Positions 1-7,753 of a stretch of 64,000 bases of DNA are shown here, piece after piece. The stretch lies in contig DATLRX010000033.1 of NCBI GenBank assembly GCA_035534435.1, positions 113,127 through 177,126 of the forward strand. The letters are read 5' to 3'. Source of the DNA: Palsa-851 sp035534435 (GTDB lineage Bacteria > Chloroflexota > Dormibacteria > Aeolococcales > Aeolococcaceae). Under the pieces are notes generated by a model that was not told the origin of the DNA, searched no databases, and was given only the letters and a program-made list of their open reading frames with translations. Position 1 is the first letter of the stretch. Each line of letters starts with the position of its first letter. The translations under genes and the position numbers were made by a program.

Positions 1-1261
1 GCTGGCCACGCTCGCGCAGGCGGCGGCGCACCAGGGGGCCGACGATGTCACGCAGCAACCAGGCCTCGTGCGCGAACTCCGTGTAGCGGCGCTCGCGCAG
101 GAGCTGGCGCAGCAGGACGTAGGGGTAGTGGTCGTACCCGGCGAGCAGCTCGTCGCCCGCCTGACCGTCGAGGGTGACCGTGACCTGGCGCCTCGCGAGA
201 CGCATCACCATCCACATCGCGAACGGCGCCGACGACACCATCGGCTCCTCCATGTGCCAGACCCACGCCTCGAGCTCGCGGATGAAGTCCTGGTCGCTGG
301 GACTGACGGCGCTGTTGTCGGCGCCCGTCTTGTCGAGAACGCTTTTGATGTAGGCGCTCTCGTCGATTCGATCCCCCGGGAACACGGCCGAGAACGTCTT
401 GAGCCGGTCACCGAGCGACTCGGTGTCCGGAACATGGTCGCGCAGCTGCTGCGCCATCACCGTGCAGATCGACGACGAGTCGAGACCACCGCTGAGGCAG
501 ATGCCGACCGGCACATCGGCGACGAGGCGGCGCTGCACTGCGCGCTCGAACACCGCGCGAAAGGCCTCCGGGCTCGCGTCGCCGTCCTCCGACAGGCGCG
601 GCGTCCAGTACGTCGTCTCGGAGATGGCGCCGCCCTCGATGATCGCGAATGCGGCGGCGGGCACCTGGCGGATCCCGCGAAAGAACGTGCCGTCGTTGTG
701 GTCGAACAATCCAAAGCGCAGGTACTCGTACATCTGCTGCTCGTCGACCTCGCGCGGGAACGTCTCGTCCTGGAGGATCGCCTTGATCTCCGACGCGAAG
801 ATGACGCGCCCGTGGTGGCGCGCGTAGAACAGCGGCTTGATCCCGAAGTGGTCGCGCGCGAGCACGAGCTTCGGGCTCGCTGCGCGCCTGTCGAGGATCG
901 CGAGCCCCCACATGCCGTTGAAACGCCGGAAGCAGTCCGTGCCCCACTCGGCGTACGCATGGAGCACGACCTCGGTGTCCGACGCGGTGTGGAAGGTGTG
1001 CCCGAGCGGTTCCAGCTCGGCGCGCAACTCCCGGTAGTTGTAGACCTCGCCGTTGTAGACGATCTGGAGCTTGCCGCCGTCCATCGCCATCGGCTGATTG
1101 CCGTGCGCGAGGTCGATGATGCTGAGCCGGCGGAACCCGAGCGAGGCGATCTCGTCCTCGTAGCGACCTTCGTCGTCGGGGCCACGATGCCGGATCGACT
1201 CCGTCATCGCAGTGAGCAGTGCGCTGTCCGGTGCGCCCCAGAATCCGGCGATGCCGCACAT
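1..1261 (-). CDS. asnB: Asparagine synthase (glutamine-hydrolysing), 3' end cut by window edge
   Basis: Converts aspartate to asparagine with ATP and glutamine in the cytoplasm. The frame opens with MCGIAGFWGA, so Cys2 becomes the N-terminal nucleophile of the class II glutaminase domain after Met removal. RHRGPDDEG (residues about 25-33) and the YNGEVYNYREL stretch are typical of that domain. A synthetase PP-loop, SGGLDSS, lies near residues 257-263. About 420 codons are present before the left edge; the family usually has 550-640, so the C-terminal part is missing. It lies 102 bp downstream of groEL on the same strand. A GCCGGC inverted repeat (1273-1290) sits just upstream of the start, and the ribosome binding site is weak. 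Family assignment is certain; the in vivo amide donor is assumed. Confidence 0.95.
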   Translation of the reverse strand, partial: MCGIAGFWGAPDSALLTAMTESIRHRGPDDEGRYEDEIASLGFRRLSIIDLAHGNQPMAMDGGKLQIVYNGEVYNYRELRAELEPLGHTFHTASDTEVVLHAYAEWGTDCFRRFNGMWGLAILDRRAASPKLVLARDHFGIKPLFYARHHGRVIFASEIKAILQDETFPREVDEQQMYEYLRFGLFDHNDGTFFRGIRQVPAAAFAIIEGGAISETTYWTPRLSEDGDASPEAFRAVFERAVQRRLVADVPVGICLSGGLDSSSICTVMAQQLRDHVPDTESLGDRLKTFSAVFPGDRIDESAYIKSVLDKTGADNSAVSPSDQDFIRELEAWVWHMEEPMVSSAPFAMWMVMRLARRQVTVTLDGQAGDELLAGYDHYPYVLLRQLLRERRYTEFAHEAWLLRDIVGPLVRRRLRERGQ

Positions 1262-1333
1262 GTCAGTGGCTCGCCGGCGACACGGCCGGCGTCAGGGAAC
1301 GAGGGGGCATGACCAGGGCAACGGTACGACAGC

Positions 1334-1349
1334 GTCCGTGGTCACGGAC
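1334..1349 (-). terminator. Inverted repeat after groEL, possible terminator
   Basis: GTCCGTG and CACGGAC arms flank a 2-base centre, or six pairs with a four-base loop in RNA, starting 14 bases after the groEL stop. No T-tract follows, so it could equally be an attenuator or mRNA-stabilising hairpin between groEL and asnB. Confidence 0.35.
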
Positions 1350-1363
1350 CGGAGACCAGTCGA

Positions 1364-3028
1364 TCAGAAGTCCATGTCGTCGTCGTCCATGCCACCCATC
1401 CCGCCCATTCCACCGCCGTGGGAATGGCCGCCTCCGGCCGGCGCACCCTCCTCGGGCTCCGGTGCGTCGGCGATGAGCGCGTCGGTGCTGAGGACGATGG
1501 TCGCGATCGACGTCGCATGGGTCAAGGCTGAGACGACAACCTTGGTGGGGTCGATGACCCCGTGCTCGATCAGGTTTCCGTACGTTTCGGTGAGAGCGTC
1601 GAAGCCCTCGTCGCCCGTCGACTCCGCCACGGTGTTCACGACCACCTGGCCTTCGAGCCCGGCGTTGCTCGCGATGATGCGGAGCGGCTCACGCAGCGCC
1701 CGCGCGACGATGTCGGCCCCGAGACGCGCGGTGCCCTCGAGCTCCAGCGCCTCGATCGCCGGGACCGCGCGCAGCAGCGCGACGCCGCCGCCGACGACGA
1801 CGCCTTCCTCGATCGCCGCGCGTGTTGCGGCCAGCGCATCCTCGACACGAGACTTGCGCTCCTTCATCTCCACTTCCGTCGCTGCGCCGACCTTGACGAC
1901 GGCCACGCCGCCGGTGAGGCGCGCGAGGCGCTCCTGGAGTTTCTCGCGATCCCAGTCGGACGTGGTCTCATCCATCTGCTGACGGATCTCCGCACAGCGT
2001 CCCTCGATCGCGGACTTGGCACCGCCACCACGCACGATCGTCGTGTCGTCCTTGGTCACGGTGACGCGACCGGCGACCCCGAGATGCTCGTCACGGACGG
2101 CGTCGAGCCGGAGCCCGGTCTTCTCGCTGATCACGGTCGCCCCGGTGAGCACGGCGATGTCCTGCAGGATCGCGTCACGCCGCTCGCCGAACGCCGGCGC
2201 CTTGACGGCCATCGCGCTGAACGTCCCGCGAGCGCGGTTGACGACCAGGGTGGCGAGCGCCTCCGCCTGGATGTCCTCGGCGATGATGAGCAGCGGGCGC
2301 CCGGCGCGCATCACCAGCTCCAGGCTGGGAAGCAGGTCGGGAACCGCCGAGATCTTGGCATCCGTGACCAGAACTCGCGCGTCGTTCAGCACCGACTCCA
2401 TGTTCTGGGTGTCGGTGACCAGGTGCGCCGAGATGTAGCCGCGGTCGAACTGCATGCCCTCCACGACCTCGACCTCGGTGTCGATGCCGTTGCCGTCCTC
2501 GACGGAGACGACCCCCTCCTTGCCCACCTTGTCGAACGCGTCGGCGATCATGGCGCCGATCGTCTCGTCGCCCGAGCTGATGGTGGCCACGCGCCGGATG
2601 TCGTCACCGCCCTTGACGGGGTGCGACCGGGAGCGGATCGACTCGACGGCGGCGTCGCAGGCCGCCATCATTCCGCGGCGAAGATCGTTCGGCGGAGCGC
2701 CTGCGGCGAGATTGCGCAGTCCCTCGTCGAGCATCGCCCGCGCCAGCACCGTCGCTGTGGTGGTGCCGTCGCCGGCGATGTCGTTGGTCTTGATGGCCAC
2801 TTCCTTGAGCAGCTGCGCTCCCATGTTCTCGAAGTGATCCTCGAGCTCGAGCTCGCGCGCGATCGTGACGCCGTCATTGCTGATCAGCGGCGGCCCGAAC
2901 TTCTTGTCCAGGACGACCGTGCGGCCGCGCGGGCCGAGTGTCACCGCGACGGTGTCGGCGACGATGGCCGCGCCGCGCGCGAGCGCGGCGCGCGCCGGCG
3001 CCTCGAAACGGAGCTGCTTGGCGGCCAT
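1364..3028 (-). CDS. groEL: Chaperonin GroEL (Hsp60)
   Basis: ATP-driven protein-folding chaperonin that works with the GroES cap encoded 9 bp upstream. The 554-residue product is slightly longer than the usual 540-548. It shows the family hallmarks: VTLGPRGRTVVLDKKFG near the N-terminus, the nucleotide-binding NDIAGDGTTTATVLA segment at about residues 82-96, and the Gly/Met-rich flexible tail GGMGGMDDDDMDF. The tail is preceded by a short HSHGGG stretch. It starts at ATG without a strong Shine-Dalgarno, so it is probably translated by coupling with groES. Control is expected through the CIRCE element before groES. Only this groEL copy is seen in the window. Confidence 0.98.
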   Translation of the reverse strand: MAAKQLRFEAPARAALARGAAIVADTVAVTLGPRGRTVVLDKKFGPPLISNDGVTIARELELEDHFENMGAQLLKEVAIKTNDIAGDGTTTATVLARAMLDEGLRNLAAGAPPNDLRRGMMAACDAAVESIRSRSHPVKGGDDIRRVATISSGDETIGAMIADAFDKVGKEGVVSVEDGNGIDTEVEVVEGMQFDRGYISAHLVTDTQNMESVLNDARVLVTDAKISAVPDLLPSLELVMRAGRPLLIIAEDIQAEALATLVVNRARGTFSAMAVKAPAFGERRDAILQDIAVLTGATVISEKTGLRLDAVRDEHLGVAGRVTVTKDDTTIVRGGGAKSAIEGRCAEIRQQMDETTSDWDREKLQERLARLTGGVAVVKVGAATEVEMKERKSRVEDALAATRAAIEEGVVVGGGVALLRAVPAIEALELEGTARLGADIVARALREPLRIIASNAGLEGQVVVNTVAESTGDEGFDALTETYGNLIEHGVIDPTKVVVSALTHATSIATIVLSTDALIADAPEPEEGAPAGGGHSHGGGMGGMGGMDDDDMDF

Positions 3029-3037
3029 GTTCGCTGT

Positions 3038-3352
3038 CTAGCTCTTGTTGCCGTTCTTCTCGACGACCGCGAGGATGTCCTTCTCGCCGAGGATCAGGTA
3101 ATCGACATCGTCGATCTTGACCTCGCTGCCCGCGTACTTCGCGTACATCACGCGGTCTCCGACCTTGACGTCGAGTGCGACGCGAACTCCGGTCTGCTCG
3201 TTGTAGCGACCGTTGCCGACCGCCTCGATGATGCCTTCCTGGGGCTTCTCCTTGATGGTGTCAGGGAGAACGATGCCGCTCTTGGTCATCTCGTCACGCT
3301 CGACGGGTTTGACGACGACGCGGTCAGCGAGGGGGCGAAGGTTGAGGGACAC
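3038..3352 (-). CDS. groES: Co-chaperonin GroES (Hsp10)
   Basis: The heptameric lid of GroEL. The product has 104 residues, with LRPLADRVVVKPVERDEMTK at the N-terminus and the mobile loop region SGIVLPDTIKEKPQEG. The start is GTG, preceded at 6-7 bases by AGGAGGTC, an excellent ribosome binding site, so GTG is well supported. First gene of a groES-groEL operon. A CIRCE operator lies 22 bp upstream. Confidence 0.98.
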   Translation of the reverse strand: MSLNLRPLADRVVVKPVERDEMTKSGIVLPDTIKEKPQEGIIEAVGNGRYNEQTGVRVALDVKVGDRVMYAKYAGSEVKIDDVDYLILGEKDILAVVEKNGNKS

Positions 3353-3373
3353 GGACGGACCTCCTGGTTTTTC

Positions 3374-3400
3374 TTAGCACTCTTAGTGGGTGACTGCTAA
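3374..3400. promoter_or_regulatory. CIRCE operator (HrcA binding site) of groESL
   Basis: TTAGCACTC (3374-3382), nine-base spacer, then GACTGCTAA (3392-3400). The consensus is TTAGCACTC-N9-GAGTGCTAA, so the only departure is G to C at the third base of the right arm. It lies 22 bp upstream of the groES start, the usual position for HrcA repression. hrcA itself is not in the window. A possible -35 (TTGGCA) is seen just upstream on the minus strand, but the -10 is not clear. Confidence 0.9.
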
Positions 3401-3458
3401 CACTCTACCGAACCGAGTGCCAATCGCGCAAGCGGCGACACCCGCCGATCGCGGTTGA

Positions 3459-4313
3459 TCAGACGGCGGTTGCGGTCGCGGGCGGGCGCACCGCGGGCGG
3501 GGAGCCGCCGGTTCGCCGGGGGCGGAGGAAAAGGGTGAGGCCGATCACCAGGAACGCCGCCCAGATGACCGCCTGGAGCACCGTCGGCGCGGCGCTGTAG
3601 CCGACGAGACCGTGGAGCACGTCCCCGATCCCGGTGTCGTCAGGCAGGCTGCCGCTCACATTCCAGAGCGTCATCGACCTCCCCGGCAGCACGTTGAGCT
3701 GCTGGAGATTCTGGACGGCGTCGGCGAGGAGCCCGGCGGCGACCACCATCAGCAGGCTGCCCACGATCGAGAAGAACCGGCCGAGGTTGATTCGCAGCCC
3801 CACGCGATACATGGCGTAGCTCACCCCCACCGCGATCGCGAGTCCCACCACCGCGCCGAGCACCAGCTGCAGCGGCGAGCTCTGGTACGCGATCGCGAGC
3901 AGGAAGATGACCGTCTCGACGGCCTCGCGGCCGACGGTCACGAAGGCGATGAGCCCGAGTGCGATTCCCGAACCGCCGCTCACCGCCCCGGACACCTTGT
4001 CGCGCAGCTCACGACCGAGGCTGCGGCTGTGACGGCGCATCCAGAACGTCATGTACGTCAGCACCGTCACGGCGACGGCGAAGATCACCGTCTCGAACCA
4101 CCTCTGCTGCGACGACCCGATGAAGGCATCGCGGGTCACGACCCAGAGGACAACGCCCGTGGCGGTCGCCATCCCCACGGCGAGGCCGGCGCCTCCGAAG
4201 ACGTGGCGGAAGAGGTCGCGCCGTCCGGCGGCGGCGAGGTAGGTGAGCAGGATCGAGCAGATCAGCGTGCCCTCGAGTCCCTCGCGGGCGAAGATCAGCA
4301 GGCTCCCGAACAT
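3459..4313 (-). CDS. efeU: FTR1-family high-affinity iron permease (EfeU-like)
   Basis: Polytopic inner-membrane iron transporter of the FTR1/EfeU family. Both family REXXE motifs are intact: REGLE at residues 10-14 in the first membrane helix and REAVE at 129-133. These glutamates are believed to carry iron. About seven hydrophobic helices fit the 284-residue length, followed by a short polar proline-rich tail. The start ATG has GGAG-type sequences upstream. efeO and efeB, the usual periplasmic partners, are absent here. It lies downstream of a DtxR-family regulator, with a near-perfect iron box in the 59-bp gap, so iron-dependent repression is expected. Confidence 0.9.
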   Translation of the reverse strand: MFGSLLIFAREGLEGTLICSILLTYLAAAGRRDLFRHVFGGAGLAVGMATATGVVLWVVTRDAFIGSSQQRWFETVIFAVAVTVLTYMTFWMRRHSRSLGRELRDKVSGAVSGGSGIALGLIAFVTVGREAVETVIFLLAIAYQSSPLQLVLGAVVGLAIAVGVSYAMYRVGLRINLGRFFSIVGSLLMVVAAGLLADAVQNLQQLNVLPGRSMTLWNVSGSLPDDTGIGDVLHGLVGYSAAPTVLQAVIWAAFLVIGLTLFLRPRRTGGSPPAVRPPATATAV

Positions 4314-4362
4314 CCAGCTCCGTCTCCATCGGGTGTGGATCCGTTCGGACCCCGTCGCCGCG

Positions 4363-4381
4363 TTAGCTTAGCCTAACCTAA
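4363..4381. promoter_or_regulatory. DtxR/IdeR-type iron box before the iron permease
   Basis: TTAGCTTAGCCTAACCTAA matches the 19-bp DtxR/IdeR consensus TTAGGTTAGSCTAACCTAA at 18 of 19 positions. Its right half covers the stop codon of the regulator gene (4373-4375), and it ends 50 bp before the efeU start. It probably controls an internal promoter for efeU; the adjacent DtxR-family protein is the obvious binder. Confidence 0.85.
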
Positions 4382-5080
4382 CTTCTCTGCAGGGGCCTCG
4401 ACCCAGACGGCTCTCGCGGTTCCTGAGTCGATGGTGACCTCCTCGCCGCCGGCGCGAATCGTCAAGACGCGGGCGGTGCGGCCGGTGACGCCCACCTCGA
4501 TCCCGGGAATGAGGCCGCACTCATCGAGGAGCCGGAGCAGCTGCGGCGCCTCGTGCTCCGCCACCTCCGAGATCCGCGCCACCCGCGCCGTGTCCCCGTC
4601 GCGGAGATCGACCAGGCGCATGAGATGCCGTCCTTTCGGCGGGGTCCGCCCGGGGATGACGTTGCCGTGGGGACAGGTGACCGGCCGCCCGAGTTGCTGA
4701 TCGAGGCGGTCGAGGACCGTCGATGACATCCCGTGAGTCAAGGTCTGCGCTTCCAGGTCTGCCGTCGCCCAGTCGAACCCGAGCACATCCGTGAGCCAGC
4801 GCTCGACGATTCGATGCCTGCGAACGATGGTGGCCGCGGCCTCCGCGCCATCGGGGGTGAGCTCGACGGAGCGATCTGCCGCGATGCGGACCAGCCCGTC
4901 GCGGGCGAGGCGCTGCAGCGAGACGGTGACGGTCGGCGCGCTGACCCCGAGCCACTCGGCCAGGCGACCTGGGCGCGGGACCTCGCTCTCGTGCTCGATG
5001 TAGTAGATGGCCTCGAGGTAGCGCTCGGCGGCCTCGGAGTGGTGCTCGGGCTGGGCGTCCACCGGCACATCAGCCGGCAC
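4373..5080 (-). CDS. DtxR-family metal-dependent repressor with altered metal ligands
   Basis: Winged-helix regulator of 235 residues with the family layout: N-terminal HTH (about 20-75, with LGVSAPTVTVSLQRLARDGL), dimerisation/metal domain (76-150) and a C-terminal SH3/FeoA-like domain (155-230). Gap-free comparison with classical DtxR (offset +10) shows His79, Glu83 and His106 conserved as His89, Glu93 and His116. Met10, His98, Cys102 and Glu105 are replaced by Arg20, Asp108, Gln112 and Thr115. The start is a GTG overlapping the tsaD stop (TAGTG) with GGAG eight bases upstream; a GTG four codons later is an alternative. The iron box at its 3' end suggests it controls efeU. Confidence 0.85.
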   Translation of the reverse strand: MPADVPVDAQPEHHSEAAERYLEAIYYIEHESEVPRPGRLAEWLGVSAPTVTVSLQRLARDGLVRIAADRSVELTPDGAEAAATIVRRHRIVERWLTDVLGFDWATADLEAQTLTHGMSSTVLDRLDQQLGRPVTCPHGNVIPGRTPPKGRHLMRLVDLRDGDTARVARISEVAEHEAPQLLRLLDECGLIPGIEVGVTGRTARVLTIRAGGEEVTIDSGTARAVWVEAPAEKLG

Positions 5081-6096
5081 TATGCGCACTCCGCGAGCGA
5101 TGGATCGACATCGAAACCGGGGGTGTCCGGACCGTGGATCGCAAGGCGCTGCCAGCCGGCTGCACCGATCATCGCCGCATTGTCGGTGCAGAGATCGAGC
5201 GGTGGCACCACGACGCGGAGCCCGCTGAAGCGAGCGGTCACCGCCTCGCGGAGCGCCCGGTTGGCGGCGACCCCGCCCACCACCGCGACGGTGCTCGCGC
5301 CGCATCGATCGACGGCCGTCTCGAGACCGCTCACGAGCTGATCGACCGCCGCGGCCTGGAAGCTTGCCGCGAGATCGGCGACCACCGTCGGGTCGCGGGG
5401 CACGCCGGTTTCCGTCAGCGCATCCGAGCCGAGGTCGCGAACGAGATAGCGGACTGCCGTCTTGAGCCCGCTGAACGAGAACGCGCCGTCGAGCCGCGTT
5501 CGCGGCAGGGGGAACCGTGCCGGATCACCGCCGGCGCCGGCCCGCTGGATCGCGGGACCGCCGGGGTACTCGAGCCCGATCAATCTCGCCACCTTGTCGA
5601 ACGCCTCCCCGGCCGCGTCGTCGCGGGTGGCGGAGAGCCGCTCCGCGAGGCCGTGCTCGCGGAGGACGACGCACTCGGTGTGGCCGCCGCTCACCAGGAG
5701 CGCGAGGTACGGCGGCTCGAGATCGGGATCTGCGAGCCACGCGCTGTAGACGTGGCCGGCAAGGTGCGACACGCCGACGATCGGCAGCCCACGCGCGATG
5801 GCGGCCGACGATGCGTACATCGTGCCGACGATGAGGCAGCCGGCGAGGCCGGGCCCCCGGGTCACCGCGACCGCATCGATGGCATCCCAGCCGCCCGGGA
5901 CCGGCGCGAGGGCCGCGTCGACAACCGTGGAGAGTCCCTCGAGGTGAGCGCGAGCCGCCAGCTCGGGTACGACGCCGCCATGGGTGGCGTGCAGCGCGAT
6001 CTGTGACGACACCACCGACGAGCGCACCTCGCGTCCGTCGGTGAGCACCGCAGCGGCGGTCTCGTCGCAGGAGGTCTCGATCGCGAGGAGATTCAG
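5080..6096 (-). CDS. tsaD: tRNA N6-adenosine threonylcarbamoyltransferase TsaD, CTG start
   Basis: Transfers threonylcarbamoyl to A37 of ANN-decoding tRNAs as the catalytic subunit of the TsaBDE complex. The protein opens at the expected point, (L/M)NLLAIETSCDETAAAV, and holds the metal-binding pair in HLAGHVYSAW. The only codon that starts here is CTG (6094-6096), which overlaps the rimI stop as CTGA. No in-frame ATG, GTG or TTG lies within roughly 40 codons upstream. With CTG the length is 338 residues, exactly the family norm; a distant GTG would add about 40 residues inside rimI. GGAG occurs 11 bases before the CTG. tsaB, tsaE and tsaC are elsewhere in the window. Confidence 0.95.
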   Translation of the reverse strand: MNLLAIETSCDETAAAVLTDGREVRSSVVSSQIALHATHGGVVPELAARAHLEGLSTVVDAALAPVPGGWDAIDAVAVTRGPGLAGCLIVGTMYASSAAIARGLPIVGVSHLAGHVYSAWLADPDLEPPYLALLVSGGHTECVVLREHGLAERLSATRDDAAGEAFDKVARLIGLEYPGGPAIQRAGAGGDPARFPLPRTRLDGAFSFSGLKTAVRYLVRDLGSDALTETGVPRDPTVVADLAASFQAAAVDQLVSGLETAVDRCGASTVAVVGGVAANRALREAVTARFSGLRVVVPPLDLCTDNAAMIGAAGWQRLAIHGPDTPGFDVDPSLAECA

Positions 6097-6647
6097 GCGG
6101 ACGGGTACTCCATCGACGGGGCGCCGCCGACACCGGCGACGTCGATACCGCCGAGGATCGCGTTGAAGCCACGCTTGAAACCGGGCGCGTGAATGCTGTC
6201 GCTCCACATGATGACGGCGTCCTCGCCGTTGTCCGTGTAGTACCCGCGGCGGCGCCCGATCGCCTTGAAGCCGAAGCGCTCGTACAGGCGTATGGCATGG
6301 TCGTTGCTGTCGCGAACCTCGAGGGTGATCCAGCGAGCGCCGAGCGCGTACGCGCGCTGGATCAGGGCAGCGAAGAGCACTGTGCCGTATCCCTTGGAGT
6401 GGTCGCCCGCGCGAACGCCGATCGTCGTGATGTGCGCCTCGAGCGCCACGCGCCACAGCCCCGCATACCCGACCACCTCACCGTCCTGGCGCAGCACGAT
6501 GTACGACGCCTGCCGGTTCTGCGACAGCTCGCTCGCGTAGGCATTCTTCGGCCACGGCGACGCGAAGACCTGACGCTCGATGGCTTGCACGGCGGCAATG
6601 TCCTCGTAGCGCATCGGTTCGACGGAAAGCCGAGGGACGACCTGCAT
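6093..6647 (-). CDS. rimI: GNAT acetyltransferase RimI-like (ribosomal protein S18 alanine N-acetyltransferase)
   Basis: GNAT-fold N-acetyltransferase; RimI-type enzymes acetylate the N-terminal alanine of ribosomal protein S18. The start used is the ATG of MQVVPRLSVEPMRYEDIAAV; an ATG 17 codons upstream (6698) would add a non-conserved leader. Features seen are the substrate-side PWPKNAYASEL, the acetyl-CoA pyrophosphate loop region VRAGDHSKGYGTVLF, and NDHAIRLYERFGFKAIGRR in the C-terminal part. A tail of about 35 residues after GYYTDNGEDAVIMW is longer than in E. coli RimI. It is translationally coupled to tsaD, a pairing common in bacteria. Substrate is inferred from the family and neighbour. 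Confidence 0.85.
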   Translation of the reverse strand: MQVVPRLSVEPMRYEDIAAVQAIERQVFASPWPKNAYASELSQNRQASYIVLRQDGEVVGYAGLWRVALEAHITTIGVRAGDHSKGYGTVLFAALIQRAYALGARWITLEVRDSNDHAIRLYERFGFKAIGRRRGYYTDNGEDAVIMWSDSIHAPGFKRGFNAILGGIDVAGVGGAPSMEYPSA

Positions 6648-6717
6648 GAACACCCTGAACAAGGCGGCGGTGTTGGTCTTCGCATCATAACCGCGCACTC
6701 GAGACGCGGAGGCCGGC

Positions 6718-6746
6718 CATGACGGATGTCATGTCAGGTTGCTGAC
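6718..6746. promoter_or_regulatory. Two inverted repeats before the ABC/two-component operon
   Basis: CATGAC-GGAT-GTCATG (6718-6733) is a perfect 6-bp inverted repeat. It is followed directly by GTCAG-GTTG-CTGAC (6733-6746), a perfect 5-bp one. Both sit in the 92-bp divergent gap between rimI and the ABC transporter gene. Paired dyads of this kind fit dimer sites of a NarL/LuxR-type response regulator, such as the one encoded last in the operon, but binding is inferred. Confidence 0.5.
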
Positions 6747-6790
6747 GCCGGGCACTACCCCCTTCCGTCGGTGTCGCCCAGGCTGGGGAC

Positions 6791-7735
6791 ATGACACAGC
6801 AGCTCTCCGTCCAGCGCCCGGCCGCGTCCTCCGACCGCTCCGCGATCAGCCTCGCCGTCCACGTCGACGGCGTATCGCGCTCGTACGGCACTGTGCGTGC
6901 GGTCGATGACGTCAGCTTGAGCGTCGGCCGCGGCCAGACGGTCGCGTTGCTCGGACCGAACGGCGCCGGCAAGACGACCACGATCACCCTCCTCCTGGGA
7001 CTCGCCAGGCCCGACCGGGGAACCGTCGCGGTGCTCGGCATGTCCCCGGAGGACGCGGTCTCGCGCGGGCTGATCGGCGCGATGCTCCAGGACGGCGGGA
7101 TGATGCCCGGCGTCCAGGTCGGTGAGCTGCTCGCGATGGCGCGGAATCTCTTTCCCGCACCGCTCTCCATCGAGAACACGATCAGCGTCGCGCAGCTCGA
7201 GGGTCTCGAGAAGCGGCGGGTGGATCGACTCTCCGGAGGTCAGTCCCAGCGCCTTCGCCTCGCGATGGCGCTCGTCGGTGACCCGGAGCTGCTGATCCTC
7301 GACGAGCCCACCGCCGCGATGGACGTGGAGGCGCGACGCAACTTCTGGCACGCGATGCGCGGATTCACCGACCGCGGCCGGACCATCCTCTTCTCGACGC
7401 ACTACCTCGAAGAGGCGGACGCGACCGCCGACCGCATCGTCCTGATGGCGCGCGGCCGCGTCGTCGCCGACGGGACGCCCGCCGCGATCAAGAACTCAGT
7501 CGGCCTGCGAGTCATCCGCTTCGCGGTGGTGCGTGCCGAGACGTCGGGGTTCGACGCGCTGCCGGGAGTTGTCGCCTCATCCGCGCGTGGCAACCGTGTC
7601 GAGCTGCGCTGCAGCGACACCGACATCGCATTGCGCGCGCTGCTCAGCGCGCGCCCGGATGCCCACGACATCGAGGTCTCTGGGATCGCACTCGAGGACG
7701 CGTTCCTCTCCATCACCGACGGCGCCGCCGCCTGA
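6791..7735 (+). CDS. ABC transporter ATP-binding protein (ABC-2 exporter, DrrA/CcmA type)
   Basis: ATPase subunit of an exporter whose substrate is unknown. Walker A GPNGAGKT at residues 55-62, signature LSGGQ at 147-151, and Walker B with catalytic Glu (LLILDEP, 167-173) are intact. The H-loop lies in LFSTHYLEEAD. The 314-residue length includes a C-terminal accessory domain (about 230-314), usual for DrrA-type proteins. The four genes abc, permease, kinase, regulator are spaced 18, 20 and -4 bp and form one operon. Such cassettes often respond to membrane stress or antimicrobial peptides. Confidence 0.92.
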   Translation: MTQQLSVQRPAASSDRSAISLAVHVDGVSRSYGTVRAVDDVSLSVGRGQTVALLGPNGAGKTTTITLLLGLARPDRGTVAVLGMSPEDAVSRGLIGAMLQDGGMMPGVQVGELLAMARNLFPAPLSIENTISVAQLEGLEKRRVDRLSGGQSQRLRLAMALVGDPELLILDEPTAAMDVEARRNFWHAMRGFTDRGRTILFSTHYLEEADATADRIVLMARGRVVADGTPAAIKNSVGLRVIRFAVVRAETSGFDALPGVVASSARGNRVELRCSDTDIALRALLSARPDAHDIEVSGIALEDAFLSITDGAAA

Positions 7736-7753
7736 TACAGGAGTTCACTCTCA

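Noticed and set aside
68..1312. Plus-strand frame of about 414 codons opposite asnB
   Set aside because: The minus strand encodes an unmistakable AsnB with MCGI start and SGGLDSS loop, so this is a shadow frame.
5081..5305. Longer form of the DtxR-family protein starting at 5305
   Set aside because: The extension lies inside tsaD and is not conserved; GTG at 5080 has a suitable ribosome binding site and context.
6097..6456. Upstream ATG extension of tsaD (start at 6456)
   Set aside because: The added 120 residues are Arg-rich, unconserved and lie entirely within rimI.
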